NCBI GenBank assembly: GCA_026874595.1
Contig: CM049318.1
Location: forward strand, 26,812,956-26,876,955
Source of the DNA: Sipunculus nudus
Taxonomy: Eukaryota; Annelida; Sipuncula; Golfingiida; Sipunculidae
Reading direction: 5' to 3'
DNA: 64,000 bases
Part shown: piece after piece, positions 23,586 through 38,058 of the stretch
How positions within the stretch are numbered: the first letter of the stretch is position 1
Layout of the letters: every line of letters starts with the position of its first letter
Position numbers and translations under genes: made by a program
Notes under the pieces: generated by a model
Seen by the model: only the letters and a program-made list of their open reading frames with translations
Told to the model about the DNA's origin: nothing
Database searches by the model: none

Positions 23586-24621
23586 TCAAATATTGCGTAA
23601 CTCAACTTTTAATTTAAATTTAACGTAAGCTATATTTTATATTTTAAAATACTTCGAAATTGTTAGTTAACCCGAAATAAGTAAGGACATAGAATGAGAA
23701 TCCGGGTTTTTTTTTATATACGCAACACTATCCAAAAAGAAGGCCTTACTCTGTTATACTCTTAGCCCATTCCTCAATTTATTAAACGGTTACAGGTGAA
23801 ACTGCAAAGAACGGCTCAAATCTGTGCATTTCATTTCTTACTATTATTTTCACTATCTAAGTGTTAAGTTTAAAAAATTTACTATACCATCCTCTCTCCT
23901 CATCGTTTATTTATTCACTGATCCTCCGCTCGTTATCGCACAGGTATTCTACAAAGACTGAGATTTGAACAGTGTACAGCATCTCACGAATATTCAACTA
24001 CGCACCAACTAAATTAAGACTTGTCATTCCTATTTTAAATGTCTTTCTAATAAACATGCTTGACGATATCACATAAAAATAACCTCCTCTTTTTTACATC
24101 AGAAATACTACAACATCTGCAAATGAACAAATGTGCCACAGTTTTAGTAGTTGAATGTTTGATCGAGATTGCGTAATTCCTGGAGAGTGAATAATAGATT
24201 ACGTAATGAGCATTTCGTAAACAGGAAAATTAACCTCAGTTTCATGTTTGATCCCGTTTTTCATGACACTCAAATAATCGCTCAAATTCGAATATGATCA
24301 AATTAGAGGAACCAAACAATCTATATTGAACCAAATGTAAAAAAAAATGTTACTTCTGCTTATTTGGTCAAATCCGTATGGCGATCAAAAGAGTAGTGTA
24401 CTCTTTCATTATGTGCCAAACGAACATATTGGATTGACCGAGCAAGCAGACAACATTACATTTGATTAATCAGATACATTATTTTTCTGATATTATGTCA
24501 AGACGACATTAAAATTCACAGTTTATTCCATCAGGCATTTTTCAACATCTGCAGATGAAGTTATTTGCAATATTTTTAAGTTCAATATTTCATGAATATA
24601 CAATATCCCAAGGGGAAATAA
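23586..24621 (+). repeat. Unit 28, A monomer
   Basis: A monomer with GTAACTCAACTTTT near its start, shared only with 39092-40128, plus ACCATCCTC and GATATTATGTC. Confidence 0.95.
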
Positions 24622-25654
24622 TCAAATATTGCGTAACTCTAATTTTAATTTTAAGTTTAATGTAAGCTATATTTTCTTTTTAAGATACTTCGAAAATATT
24701 ATAGTAAACTCGAAATAAGTAAGGGCATAGAATGAGAATCTGTTTTATTTTATATACGCAACACTATCCAAAAAGAAGACCTTACTCTGTTATACTCTTA
24801 GCCCATTCCTCAATTTATAAAAGGGTTCCAAGTGTAACTGCAAAGTAAGGCTCAAATCTTTGCATTTCATTTCTTACTATTATTTTCACTATCTAACTGT
24901 AAAGTTTAAAAAAAAATTACTATACCATGCTCTCTCCTCATCCTTTAGTGTATTCACTGATCCTCCGCTTATTTTTGCACAGGCATTCTACAAAGACTGA
25001 GATTTGAACAGTGTACAGCATCTCATGAATATTCAACTACGCACCAACTAAATTAAGACTTGTCATTCTCTTTTTAACTGTCATTCTAATAAACATGCTT
25101 GACGATAACACATAAAAATAACCTCCTCTATTTTACATCAGAAATACTACATCTGCAGATGAACAAATGTGCCACAGTTTTAGTAGTTGAATGTTTGATC
25201 GAGATTGCGTACTTCCAGGAATGTGAATAAAAGAATACGTAATGAGCATTTCGTAAAGATGACAATTAACCTCAGTTTCATGTTTGATCCCGTTTTAATG
25301 CCACTCAATTAATCGCTCAAATTCGAATATGATAATATCAGAAGATCCAAACCATCTATATAGCACCAAATGTAAAAAATGTTACTTCTGCTTATTTGGT
25401 CAAATCCGTATGGCGATCAAAAGAGTAGTGTACTCTTTCATTATATGCCAAAAGAACATATTGGATTGACCGAGCAAGCAGACAACATAACATTTGATTA
25501 ATCAGATATTGCATTTTTCTGTTATTCTGTCAAGACGACATAAAAATTCACATGTAATTCCATTAGGCATTTTTCAACATCTGCAGATGAAGTTATTTGC
25601 AATATTTTAAAGTTGAAAATTTGACGAATATACCATATCCCAAGGGGGAATGAA
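24622..25654 (+). repeat. Unit 29, B monomer
   Basis: Ordinary B monomer of 1,033 bp with GAAAATATTATAG and CCTCTATTTTACATC. Followed by an A3-type A monomer. Confidence 0.95.
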
Positions 25655-26688
25655 TCAAATATTGCGTAACTCTACTTTTAATTTAAATTTAACGTTAGCT
25701 ATATTTTATATTTTAAAATACTTCGAAATTGTTAGTTAACCCGAAATAAGTAAGGACATAGAATGAGAATCCGGGTTTTTTTATATACGCAACACTATCC
25801 AAAAAGAAGGCCTTACTCTGTTATACTCTTAGCCTATTCCTCAATTTATTAAACGGTTACAGGTGAAACTGCAAAGAACGGCTCAAATCTGTGCATTTCA
25901 TTTCTTACTATTATTTTCACTATCTAAGTGTTAAGTTTAAAAAATTTACTATACCATGCTCTCTCCTCATCGTTTATTTATTCACTGATCCTCCGCTCGT
26001 TATCGCACAGGTATTCTACAAAGACTGAGATTTGAACAGTGTACAGCATCTCACGAATATTCAACTACGCACCAACTAAATTAAGACTTGTCATTCCTAT
26101 TTTAAATGTCTTTCTAATAAACATGCTTGACGATAACACATAAAAATAACCTCCTCTTTTTTACATCAGAAATACTACAACATCTGCAAATGAACAAATG
26201 TGCCACAGTTTTAGTAGTTGAATGTTTGATCGAGATTGCGTAATTCCTGGAGAGTGAATAATAGATTACGTAATGAGCATTTCGTAAACAGGAAAATTAA
26301 CCTCAGTTTCATGTTTGATCCCGTTTTTCATGACACTCAAATAATCGCTCAAATTCGAATATGATCAAATCAGAGGAACCAAACAATCTATATTGAACCA
26401 AATGTAAAAAAAAATGTTACTTCTGCTTATTTGGTCAAATCCGTATGGCGATCAAAAGAGTAGTGTACTCTTTCATTATGTGCCAAACGAACATATTGGA
26501 TTGACCGAGCAAGCAGACAACATTACATTTGATTAATCAGATACATTATTTTTCTGATATTCTGTCAAGACGACATTAAAATTCACAGTTTATTCCATCA
26601 GGCATTTTTCAACATCTGCAGATGAAGTTATTTGCAATATTTTTAAGTTCAATATTTCATGAATATACAATATCCCAAGGGGAAATAA
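25655..26688 (+). repeat. Unit 30, A3-subtype monomer
   Basis: A monomer with AACGTTAGC, GACGATAACAC (the B form at this site) and AAATCAGAGG. This trio recurs at 49436, 54608 and 61845 and defines subtype A3. AGCCTATTCC is private. Confidence 0.94.
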
Positions 26689-27721
26689 TCAAATATTGCG
26701 TAACTCTGATTTTAATTTTAAGTTTAATGTAAGCTATATTTTCTTTTTAAGATACTTCGAAAATGTTATAGTAAACTCGAAATAAGTAAGGGCATAGAAT
26801 GAGAATCTGTTTTATTTTATATACGCAACACTATCCAAAAAGAAGACCTTACTCTGTTATACTCTTAGCCCATTCCTCAATTTATAAAAGGGTTCCAAGT
26901 GTAACTGCAAAGTAAGGCTCAAATCTTTGCATTTCATTTCTTACTATTATTTTCAATATCTAACTGTAAAGTTTAAAAAAAAATTACTATACCATGCTCT
27001 CTCCTCATCCTTTAGTGTATTCACTGATCCTCCGCTTATTTTTGCACAGGCATTCTACAAAGACTGAGATTTGAACAGTGTACAGCATCTCATGAATATT
27101 CAACTACGCACCAACTAAATTAAGACTTGTCATTCTCTTTTTAACTGTCATTCTAAAAAACATGCTTGACGATAACACATAAAAATAACCTCCTCTATTT
27201 TACATCAGAAATACTACATCTGCAGATGAACAAATGTGCCACAGTTTTAGTAGCTGAATGTTTGATCGAGATTGCGTACTTCCAGGAATGTGAATAAAAG
27301 AATACGTAATGAGCATTTCGTAAAGATGACAATTAACCTCAGTTTCATGTTTGATCCCGTTTTAATGCCACTCAATAAATCGCTCAAATTCGAATATGAT
27401 AATATCAGAAGATCCAAACCATCTATATAGCACCAAATGTAAAAAATGTTACTTCTGCTTATTTGGTCAAATCCGTATGGCGATCAAAAGAGTAGTGTAC
27501 TCTTTCATTATATGCCAAAAGAACATATTGGATTGACCGAGCAAGCAGACAACATAACATTTGATTAATCAGATATTGCATTTTTCTGTTATTCTGTCAA
27601 GACGACATAAAAATTCACATGTAATTCCATTAGGCATTTTTCAACATCTGCAGATGAAGTTATTTGCAATATTTTAAAGTTGAAAATTTGACGAATATAC
27701 CATATCCCAAGGGGGAATGAA
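26689..27721 (+). repeat. Unit 31, B monomer
   Basis: B monomer with TTCTAAAAAACATG. Private changes are CTCTGATTTTAA, TTTCAATATC, GTAGCTGAATG and CTCAATAAATCG. Confidence 0.94.
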
Positions 27722-28757
27722 TCAAATATTGCGTAACTCTACTTTTAATTTAAATTTAACGTAAGCTATATTTTATATTTTAAAATACTTCGAAATTGTT
27801 AGTTAACCCGAAATAAGTAAGGACATAGAATGAGAATCCGGGTTTTATTTATATACGCAACACTATCCAAAAAGAAGGCCTTACTCTGTTATACTCTTAG
27901 CCCATTCCTCAATTTATTAAACGGTTACAGGTGAAACTGCAAAGAACGGCTCAAATCTGTGCATTTCATTTCTTACTATTATTTTCACTATCTAAGTGTT
28001 AAGTTTAAAAAAATTTACTATACCATGCTCTCTCCTCATCGTTTATTTATTCACTGATCCTCCGCTCGTTATCGCACAGGTATTCTACAAAGACTGAGAT
28101 TTGAACAGTGTACAGCATCTCACGAATATTCAACTACGCACCAACTAAATTAAGACTTGTCATTCCTATTTTAAATGTCTTTCTAATAAACATGCTTGAC
28201 GATATCACATAAAAATAACCTCCTCTTTTTTACATCAGAAATACTACAACATCTGCAAATGAACAAATGTGCCACAGTTTTAGTAGTTGAATGTTTGATC
28301 GAGATTGCGTAATTCCTGGAGAGTGAATAATAGATTACGTAATGAGCATTTCGTAAACAGGAAAATTAACCTCAGTTTCATGTTTGATCCCGTTTTCATG
28401 ACACTCAAATAATCGCTCAAATTCGAATATGATCAAATTAGAGGAACCAAACAATCTATATTGAACCAAATGTAAAAAAAAAATGTTACTTCTGCTTATT
28501 TGGTCAAATCCGTATGGCGATCAAAAGAGTAGTGTACTCTTTCATTATGTGCCAAACGAACATATTGGATTGACCGAGCAAGCAGACAACATTACATTTG
28601 ATTAATCAGATACATTATTTTTCTGATATTCTGTCAAGACGACATTAAAATTCACAGTTTATTCCATCAGGCATTTTTCAACATCTGCAGATGAAGTTAT
28701 TTGCAATATTTTTAAGTTCAATATTTCATGAATATACAATATCCCAAGGGGAAATAA
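27722..28757 (+). repeat. Unit 32, A monomer
   Basis: A monomer with CCGGGTTTTATTTATATAC, shared with the A monomers at 33920 and 41162. The run in CCCGTTTTCATG is one T short. Confidence 0.95.
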
Positions 28758-29790
28758 TCAAATATTGCGTAACTCTAATTTTAATTTTAAGTTTAATGTA
28801 AGCTATATTTTCTTTTTAAGATACTTCGAAAATATTATAGTAAACTCGAAATAAGTAAGGGCATAGAATGAGAATCTGTTTTATTTTATATACGCAACAC
28901 TATCCAAAAAGAAGACCTTACTCTGTTATACTCTTAGCCCATTCCTCAATTTATAAAAGGGTTCCAAGTGTAACTGCAAAGTAAGGCTCAAATCTTTGCA
29001 TTTCATTTCTTACTATTATTTTCACTATCTAACTGTAAAGTTTAAAAAAAAATTACTATACCATGCTCTCTCCTCATCCTTTAGTGTATTCACTGATCCT
29101 CCGCTTATTTTTGCACAGGCATTCTACAAAGACTGAGATTTGAACAGTGTACAGCATCTCATGAATATTCAACTACGCACCAACTAAATTAAGACTTGTC
29201 ATTCTCTTTTTAACTGTCATTCTAATAAACATGCTTGACGATAACACATAAAAATAACCTCCTCTATTTTACATCAGAAATACTACATCTGCAGATGAAC
29301 AAATGTGCCACAGTTTTAGTAGTTGAATGTTTGATCGAGATTGCGTACTTCCAGGAATGTGAATAAAAGAATACGTAATGAGCATTTCGTAAAGATGACA
29401 ATTAACCTCAGTTTCATGTTTGATCCCGTTTTAATGCCACTCAATTAATCGCTCAAATTCGAATATGATAATATCAGAAGATCCAAACCATCTATATAGC
29501 ACCAAATGTAAAAAATGTTACTTCTGCTTATTTGGTCAAATCCGTATGGCGATCAAAAGAGTAGTGTACTCTTTCATTATATGCCAGAAGAACATATTTT
29601 ATTGACCGAGCAAGCAGACAACATAACATTTGATTAATCAGATATTGCATTTTTCTGTTATTCTGTCAAGACGACATAAAAATTCACATGTAATTCCATT
29701 AGGCATTTTTCAACATCTGCAGATGAAGTTATTTGCAATATTTTAAAGTTGAAAATTTGACGAATATACCATATCCCAAGGGGGATTGAA
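28758..29790 (+). repeat. Unit 33, B monomer
   Basis: B monomer with GCCAGAAGAACATATTTTATT and a GGGGGATTGAA end, both shared only with 30819-31851 (offset 2,061 bp). The two are copies from a local dimer duplication. Confidence 0.95.
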
Positions 29791-30818
29791 TCAAATATTG
29801 CGTAACTCTACTTTAAATTTAAATTTAACGTAAGCTATATTTTATATTTTAAAATACTTCGAAATTGTTAGTTAACCCGAAATAAGTAAGGACATAGAAT
29901 GAGAATCCGGGTTTTTTTTATATACGCAACACTATCCAAAAAGAAGGCCTTACTCTGTTATACTCTTAGCCCATTCCTCAATTTATTAAACGGTTACAGG
30001 TGAAACTGCAAAGAACGGCTCAAATCTGTGCATTTCATTTCTTACTATTATTTTCACTATCTAAGTGTTAAGTTTAAAAAATTTACTATACCATCCTCTC
30101 TCATCATCGTTTATTTATTCACTGATCCTCCGCTCGTTATCGCACAGGTATTCTACAAGGACTGAGATTTGAACAGTGTACAGCATCTCACGAATATTCA
30201 ACTACGCACCAACTAAATTAAGACTTGTCATTCCTATTTTAAATGTCTTTCTAATAAACATGCTTGACGATATCACATAAAAATAACCTCCTCTTTTTTA
30301 CATCAGAAATACTACATCTGCAGATGAACAAATGTGCCACAATTTTAGTAGTTGAATGTTTGATCGAGATTGCGTACTTCCAGGAATGTGAATAAAAGAA
30401 TACGTAATGAGCATTTCGTAAAGATGACAATTAACCTCAGTTTCATGTTTGATCCCGTTTTAATGCCACTCAATTAATCGCTCAAATTCGAATATGATAA
30501 TATCAGAAGATCCAAACCATCTATATAGCACCAAATGTAAAAAATGTTACTTCTGCTTATTTGGTCAAATCCGTATGGCGATCAAAAGAGTAGTGTACTC
30601 TTTCATTATGTGCCAAACGAACATATTGGATTGACCGAGCAAGCAGACAACATTACATTTGATTAATCAGATACATTATTTTTCTGATATTCTGTCAAGA
30701 CGACATTAAAATTCACAGTTTATTCCATCAGGCATTTTTCAACATCTGCAGATGAAGTTATTTGCAATATTTTTAAGTTCAATATTTCATGAATATACAA
30801 TATCCCAAGGGGAAATAA
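29791..30818 (+). repeat. Unit 34, A monomer with internal B patch
   Basis: Shortest full monomer, 1,028 bp. A on both sides, but B from at least 30314 to about 30540 (ACATCTGCAGATGAAC, TTCCAGGAATG, ATCAGAAGATCC). The patch includes GCCACAATTTT, a mark of the B* subtype, so a B* copy is the likely donor. Confidence 0.94.
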
Positions 30819-31851
30819 TCAAATATTGCGTAACTCTAATTTTAATTTTAAGTTTAATGTAAGCTATATTTTCTTTTTAAGATACTTCGAAAATATTATA
30901 GTAAACTCGAAATAAGTAAGGGCATAGAATGAGAATCTGTTTTATTTTATATACGCAACACTATCCAAAAAGAAGACCTTACTCTGTTATACTCTTAGCC
31001 CATTCCTCAATTTATAAAAGGGTTCCAAGTGTAACTGCAAAGTAAGGCTCAAATCTTTGCATTTCATTTCTTACTATTATTTTCACTATCTAACTGTAAA
31101 GTTTAAAAAAAAATTACTATACCATGCTCTCTCCTCATCCTTTAGTGTATTCACTGATCCTCCGCTTATTTTTGCACAGGCATTCTACAAAGACTGAGAT
31201 TTGAACAGTGTACAGCATCTCATGAATATTCAACTACGCACCAACTAAATTAAGACTTGTCATTCTCTTTATAACTGTCATTCTAATAAACATGCTTGAC
31301 GATAACACATAAAAATAACCTCCTCTATTTTACATCAGAAATACTACATCTGCAGATGAACAAATGTGCCACAGTTTTAGTAGTTGAATGTTTGATCGAG
31401 ATTGCGTACTTCCAGGAATGTGAATAAAAGAATACGTAATGAGCATTTCGTAAAGATGACAATTAACCTCAGTTTCATGTTTGATCCCGTTTTAATGCCA
31501 CTCAATTAATCGCTCAAATTCGAATATGATAATATCAGAAGATCCAAACCATCTATATAGCACCAAATGTAAAAAATGTTACTTCTGCTTATTTGGTCAA
31601 ATCCGTATGGCGATCAAAAGAGTAGTGTACTCTTTCATTATATGCCAGAAGAACATATTTTATTGACCGAGCAAGCAGACAACATAACATTTGATTAATC
31701 AGATATTGCATTTTTCTGTTATTCTGTCAAGACGACATAAAAATTCACATGTAATTCCATTAGGCATTTTTCAACATCTGCAGATGAAGTTATTTGCAAT
31801 ATTTTAAAGTTGAAAATTTGACGAATATACCATATCCCAAGGGGGATTGAA
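30819..31851 (+). repeat. Unit 35, B monomer
   Basis: Copy of 28758-29790 (shared AACATATTTTATT and GGGGGATTGAA). Private change TTTATAACTGTC. Confidence 0.95.
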
Positions 31852-32886
31852 TCAAATATTGCGTAACTCTACTTTAAATTTAAATTTAACGTAAGCTATA
31901 TTTTATATTTTAAAATACTTCGAAATTGTTAGTTAACCCGAAATAAGTAAGGACATAGAATGAGAATCCGGGTTTTTTTTATATACGCAACACTATCCAA
32001 AAAGAAGGCCTTACTCTGTTATACTCTTAGCCCATTCCTCAATTTATTAAACGGTTACAGGTGAAACTGCAAAGAACGGCTCAAATCTGTGCATTTCATT
32101 TCTTACTATTATTTTCACTATCTAAGTGTTAAGTTTAAAAAATTTACTATACCATCCTCTCTCATCATCGTTTATTTATTCACTGATCCTCCGCTCGTTA
32201 TCGCACAGGTATTCTACAAAGACTGAGATTTGAACAGTGTACAGCATCTCACGAATATTCAACTACGCACCAACTAAATTAAGACTTGTCATTCCTATTT
32301 TAAATGTCTTTCTAATAAACATGCTTGACGATATCACATAAAAATAACCTCCTCTTTTTTACATCAGAAATACTACAACATCTGCAAATGAACAAATGTG
32401 CCACAGTTTTAGTAGTTGAATGTTTGATCGAGATTGCGTAATTCCTGGAGAGTGAATAATAGATTACGTAATGAGCATTTCGTAAACAGGAAAATTAACC
32501 TCAGTTTCATGTTTGATCCCGTTTTTCATGACACTCAAATAATCGCTCAAATTCGAATATGATCAAATTAGAGGAACCAAACAATCTATATTGAACCAAA
32601 TGTAAAAAAAAATGTTACTTCTGCTTATTTGGTCAAATCCGTATGGCGATCAAAAGAGTAGTGTACTCTTTCATTATGTGCCAAACGAACATATTGGATT
32701 GACCGAGCAAGCAGACAACATTACATTTGATTAATCAGATACATTATTTTTCTGATATTCTGTCAAGACGACATTAAAATTCACAGTTTATTCCATCAGG
32801 CATTTTTCAACATCTGCAGATGAAGTTATTTGCAATATTTTTAAGTTCAATATTTCATGAATATACAATATCCCAAGGGGAAATAA
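31852..32886 (+). repeat. Unit 36, A monomer
   Basis: A monomer with CTTTAAATTTAAATTT and CATCCTCTCTCATCATCG. It is the unpatched sister of 29791-30818. Confidence 0.95.
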
Positions 32887-33919
32887 TCAAATATTGCGTA
32901 ACTCTAATTTTAATTTTAAGTTTAATGTAAGCTATATTTTCTTTTTAAGATACTTCGAAAATATTATAGTAAACTCGAAATAAGTAAGGGCATAGAATGA
33001 GAATCTGTTTTATTTTATATACGCAACACTATCCAAAAAGACGACCTTACTCTGTTATACTCTTAGCCCATTCCTCAATTTATAAAAGGGTTCCAAGTGT
33101 AACTGCAAAGTAAGGCTCAAATCTTTGCATTTCATTTCTTACTATTATTTTCACTATCTAACTGTAAAGTTTAAAAAAAAATTACTATACCATGCTCTCT
33201 CCTCATCCTTGAGTGTATTCACTGATCCTCCGCTTATTTTTGCACAGGCATTCTACAAAGACTGAGATTTGAACAGTGTACAGCATCTCATGAATATTCA
33301 ACTACGCACCAACTAAATTAAGACTTGTCATTCTCTTTTTAACTGTCATTCTAAAAAACATGCTTGACGATAACACATAAAAATAACCTCCTCTATTTTA
33401 CATCAGAAATACTACATCTGCAGATGAACAAATGTGCCACAGTTTTAGTAGTTGAATGTTTGATCGAGATTGCGTTCTTCCAGGAATGTGAATAAAAGAA
33501 TACGTAATGAGCATTTCGTAAAGATGACAATTAACCTCAGTTTCATGTTTGATCCCGTTTTAATGCCACTCAATTAATCGCTCAAATTCGAATATGATAA
33601 TATCAGAAGATCCAAACCATCTATATAGCACCAAATGTAAAAAATGTTACTTCTGCTTATTTGGTCAAATCCGTATGGCGATCAAAAGAGTAGTGTACTC
33701 TTTCATTATATGCCAAAAGAACATATTGGATTGACCGAGCAAGCAGACAACATAACATTTGATTAATCAGATATTGCATTTTTCTGTTATTCTGTCAAGA
33801 CGACATAAAAATTCACATGTAATTCCATTAGGCATTTTTCAACATCTGCAGATGAAGTTATTTGCAATATTTTAAAGTTGAAAATTTGACGAATATACCA
33901 TATCCCAAGGGGGAATGAA
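32887..33919 (+). repeat. Unit 37, B monomer
   Basis: B monomer with CCTTGAGTG and TTCTAAAAAACATG. Private changes are AAGACGACC and GCGTTCTTCC. Confidence 0.95.
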
Positions 33920-34955
33920 TCAAATATTGCGTAACTCTACTTTTAATTTAAATTTAACGTAAGCTATATTTTATATTTTAAAATACTTCGAAATTGTTAG
34001 TTAACCCGAAATAAGTAAGGACATAGAATGAGAATCCGGGTTTTATTTATATACGCAACACTATCCAAAAAGAAGGCCTTACTCTGTTATACTCTTAGCC
34101 CATTCCTCAATTTATTAAACGGTTACAGGTGAAACTGCAAAGAACGGCTCAAATCTGTGCATTTCATTTCTTACTATTATTTTCACTATCTAAGTGTTAA
34201 GTTTAAAAAAATTTACTATACCATGCTCTCTCCTCATCGTTTATTTATTCACTGATCCTCCGCTCGTTATCGCACAGGTATTCTACAAAGACTGAGATTT
34301 GAACAGTGTACAGCATCTCACGAATATTCAACTACGCACCAACTAAATTAAGACTTGTCATTCCTATTTTAAATGTCTTTCTAATAAACATGCTTGACGA
34401 TATCACATAAAAATAACCTCCTCTTTTTTACATCAGAAATACTACAACATCTGCAAATGAACAAATGTGCCACAGTTTTAGTAGTTGAATGTTTGATCGA
34501 GATTGCGTAATTCCTGGAGAGTGAATAATAGATTACGTAATGAGCATTTCGTAAACAGGAAAATTAACCTCAGTTTCATGTTTGATCCCGTTTTTCATGA
34601 CACTCAAATAATCGCTCAAATTCGAATATGATCAAATTAGAGGAACCAAACAATCTATATTGAACCAAATGTAAAAAAAAATGTTACTTCTGCTTATTTG
34701 GTCAAATCCGTATGGCGATCAAAAGAGTAGTGTACTCTTTCATTATGTGCCAAACGAACATATTGGATTGACCGAGCAAGCAGACAACATTACATTTGAT
34801 TAATCAGATACATTATTTTTCTGATATTCTGTCAAGACGACATTAAAATTCACAGTTTATTCTATCAGGCATTTTTCAACATCTCCAGATGAAGTTATTT
34901 GCAATATTTTTAAGTTCAATATTTCATGAATATACAATATCCCAAGGGGAAATAA
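33920..34955 (+). repeat. Unit 38, A monomer
   Basis: A monomer with the GGTTTTATTTATATAC marker of 27722 and 41162. ATCTCCAGATG breaks the 12-bp palindrome, a change shared with 43231 and 45299. Confidence 0.95.
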
Positions 34956-35988
34956 TCAAATATTGCGTAACTCTAATTTTAATTTTAAGTTTAATGTAAG
35001 CTATATTTTCTTTTTAAGATACTTCGAAAATATTATAGTAAACTCGAAATAAGTAAGGGCATAGAATGAGAATCTGTTTTATTTTATATACGCAACACTA
35101 TCCAAAAAGAAGACCTTACTCTGTTATACTCTTAGCCCATTCCTCAATTTATAAAAGGGTTCCAAGTGTAACTGCAAAGTAAGGCTCAAATCTTTGCATT
35201 TCATTTCTTACTATTATTTTCACTATCTAACTGTAAAGTTTAAAAAAAAATTACTATACCATGCTCTCTCCTCATCCTTGAGTGTATTCACTGATCCTCC
35301 GCTTATTTTTGCACAGGCATTCTACAAAGACTGAGATTTGAACAGTGTACAGCATCTCATGAATATTCAACTACGCACCAACTAAATTAAGACTTGTCAT
35401 TCTCTTTTTAACTGTCATTCTAATAAACATGCTTGACGATAACACATAAAAATAACCTCCTCTTTTTTACATCAGAAATACTACATCTGCAGATGAACAA
35501 ATGTGCCACAGTTTTAGTAGTTGAATGTTTGATCGAGATTGCGTACTTCCAGGAATGTGAATAAAAGAATACGTAATGAGCATTTCGTAAAGATGACAAT
35601 TAACCTCAGTTTCATGTTTGATCCCGTTTTAATGCCACTCAATTAATCGCTAAAATTCGAATATGATAATATCAGAAGATCCAAACCATCTATATAGCGC
35701 CAAATGTAAAAAATGTTACTTCTGCTTATTTGGTCAAATCCGTATGGCGATCAAAAGAGTAGTGTACTCTTTCATTATATGCCAAAAGAACATATTGGAT
35801 TGACCGAGCAAGCAGACAACATAACATTTGATTAATCAGATATTGCATTTTTCTGTTATTCTGTCAAGACGACATAAAAATTTACATGTAATTCCATTAG
35901 GCATTTTTCAACATCTGCAGATGAAGTTATTTGCAATATTTTAAAGTGGAAAATTTGACGAATATACCATATCCCAAGGGGGAATGAA
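34956..35988 (+). repeat. Unit 39, B monomer
   Basis: B monomer with CGCTAAAATTCG, ATAGCGCC, AAATTTACATG and AAAGTGGAAAA. These four markers recur together at 44266 and 46334. Confidence 0.95.
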
Positions 35989-37026
35989 TCAAATATTGCG
36001 TAACTCTACTTTTAATTTAAATTTAACGCAAGCTATATTTTATATTTTAAAATACTTTGAAATTGTTAGTTAACCCGAAATAAGTAAGGACATAGAATGA
36101 GAATCCTGGTTTTTTTTTATATACGCAACACTATCCAAAAAGAAGGCCTTACTCTGTTATACTCTTAGCCCATTCCTCAATTTATTAAACGGTTACAGGT
36201 GAAACTGCAAAGAACGGCTCAAATCTGTGCATTTCATTTCTTACTATTATTTTCACTATCTAAGTGTTAAGTTTAAAAAAATTTACTATACCATGCTCTC
36301 TCCTCATCGTTTATTTATTCACTGATCCTCCGCTCGTTATCGCACAGGTATTCTACAAAGACTGAGATTTGAACAGTGTACAGCATCTCACGAATATTCA
36401 ACTACGCACCAACTAAATTAAGACTTGTCATTCCTATTTTAAATGTCTTTCTAATAAACATGCTTGACGATATCACATAAAAATAACCTCCTCTTTTTTA
36501 CATCAGAAATACTACAACATCTGCAAATGAACAAATGTGCCACAGTTTTAGTAGTTGAATGTTTGATCGAGATTGCGTAATTCCTGGAGAGTGAATAATA
36601 GATTACGTAATGAGCATTTCGTAAACAGGAAAATTAACCTCAGTTTCATGTTTGATCCCGTTTTTCATGACACTCAAATAATCGCTCAAATTCGAATATG
36701 ATCAAATTAGAGGAACCAAACAATCTATATTGAACCAAATGTAAAAAAAAATGTTACTTCTGCTTATTTGGTCAAATCCGTATGGCGATCAAAAGAGTAG
36801 TGTACTCTTTCATTATGTGCCAAACGAACATATTGGATTGACCGAGCAAGCAGACAACATAACATTTGATTAATCAGATATTGCATTTTTCTGTTATTCT
36901 GTCAAGACGACATAAAAATTCACATGTAATTCCATTAGGCATTTTTCAACATCTGCAGATGAAGTTATTTGCAATATTTTAAAGTTGAAAATTTGACGAA
37001 TATACCATATCCCAATGGGGAATGAA
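35989..37026 (+). repeat. Unit 40, A monomer with B*-type 3' end
   Basis: A (with ACTTTGAAATTG and ATCCTGG, as at 47367) up to GCCAAACGAAC, then B from ACATAACATTTG to a CCCAATGGGGAATGAA end like that of B*. The switch lies in a 35-bp interval, 36826-36860. Followed by an A' chimera. Confidence 0.94.
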
Positions 37027-38058
37027 TCAAATATTGCGTAACTCTACTTTTAATTTAAATTTAACGTAAGCTATATTTTATATTTTAAAATACTTCGAAA
37101 ATGTTATAGTTAACCCGAAATAAGTAAGGGCATAGAAGGAGAATCTGTTTTTTTTTTTCATATACGCAACACTATCCAAAAAGAACACCTTACTCTGTTG
37201 TACTCTTAGCCCATTCCTCAATTTATTAAACGCTTACAGGTGAAACTGCAAAGAACGGCTCGATTCTGTGCATTTCATTTCTTACTATTATTTTCACTAT
37301 CTAAGTGTTAAGTTTAAAAAATTTACTATACCATGCTCTCTACTCATCGTTTATTTACTCACTGATCCTCCGCTCATTATCGCACAGGTATTCTACAAAG
37401 ACTGAGATTTGAACAGTGTACAGCATCTCAGGAATATTCAACTACGCACCAACTAAATTAAGACTTGTCATTCTCTTTTTAACTGTCATTCTAATAAACA
37501 TGCTTGACGATAACACATAAAAATAACCTCCTCTTTTTTACATCAGAAATACTACATCTGCAGATGAACAAATGTGCCACAGTTTTAGTAGTTGAATATT
37601 TGATCGAGATTGCGTACTTCCAGGAATGTGAATAAAAGAATACGTAATGAGCATTTCGTAAAGATGACAATTAACCTCAGTTTCATGTTTGATCCCGTTT
37701 TAATGCCACTCAATTAATCGCTCAAATTCGAATATGATAATATCAGAAGATCCAAACCATCTATATAGCACCAAATGTAAAAAATGTTACTTCTGCTTAT
37801 TTGGTCAAATCCGTATGGCGATCAAAAGAGAAGTGTACTCTTTCATTATATGCCAAAAGAACATATTGGATTGACCGAGCAAGCAGACAACATAACATTT
37901 GATTAATCAGATACATTATTTTTCTGATATTCTGTCAAGACGACAATAAAATTCACAGTTAATTCCATCAGGCATTTTTCAACATCTGCAGATGAAGTTA
38001 TTTGCAATATTTTTAAGTTCAATATTTCATGAATATACAATATCCCCAGGGGAAATAA
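37027..38058 (+). repeat. Unit 41, A' chimeric monomer
   Basis: A' signature as at 21522. Differences: AAAGAACACC and a CCCCAGGGGAAATAA end. Confidence 0.94.
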
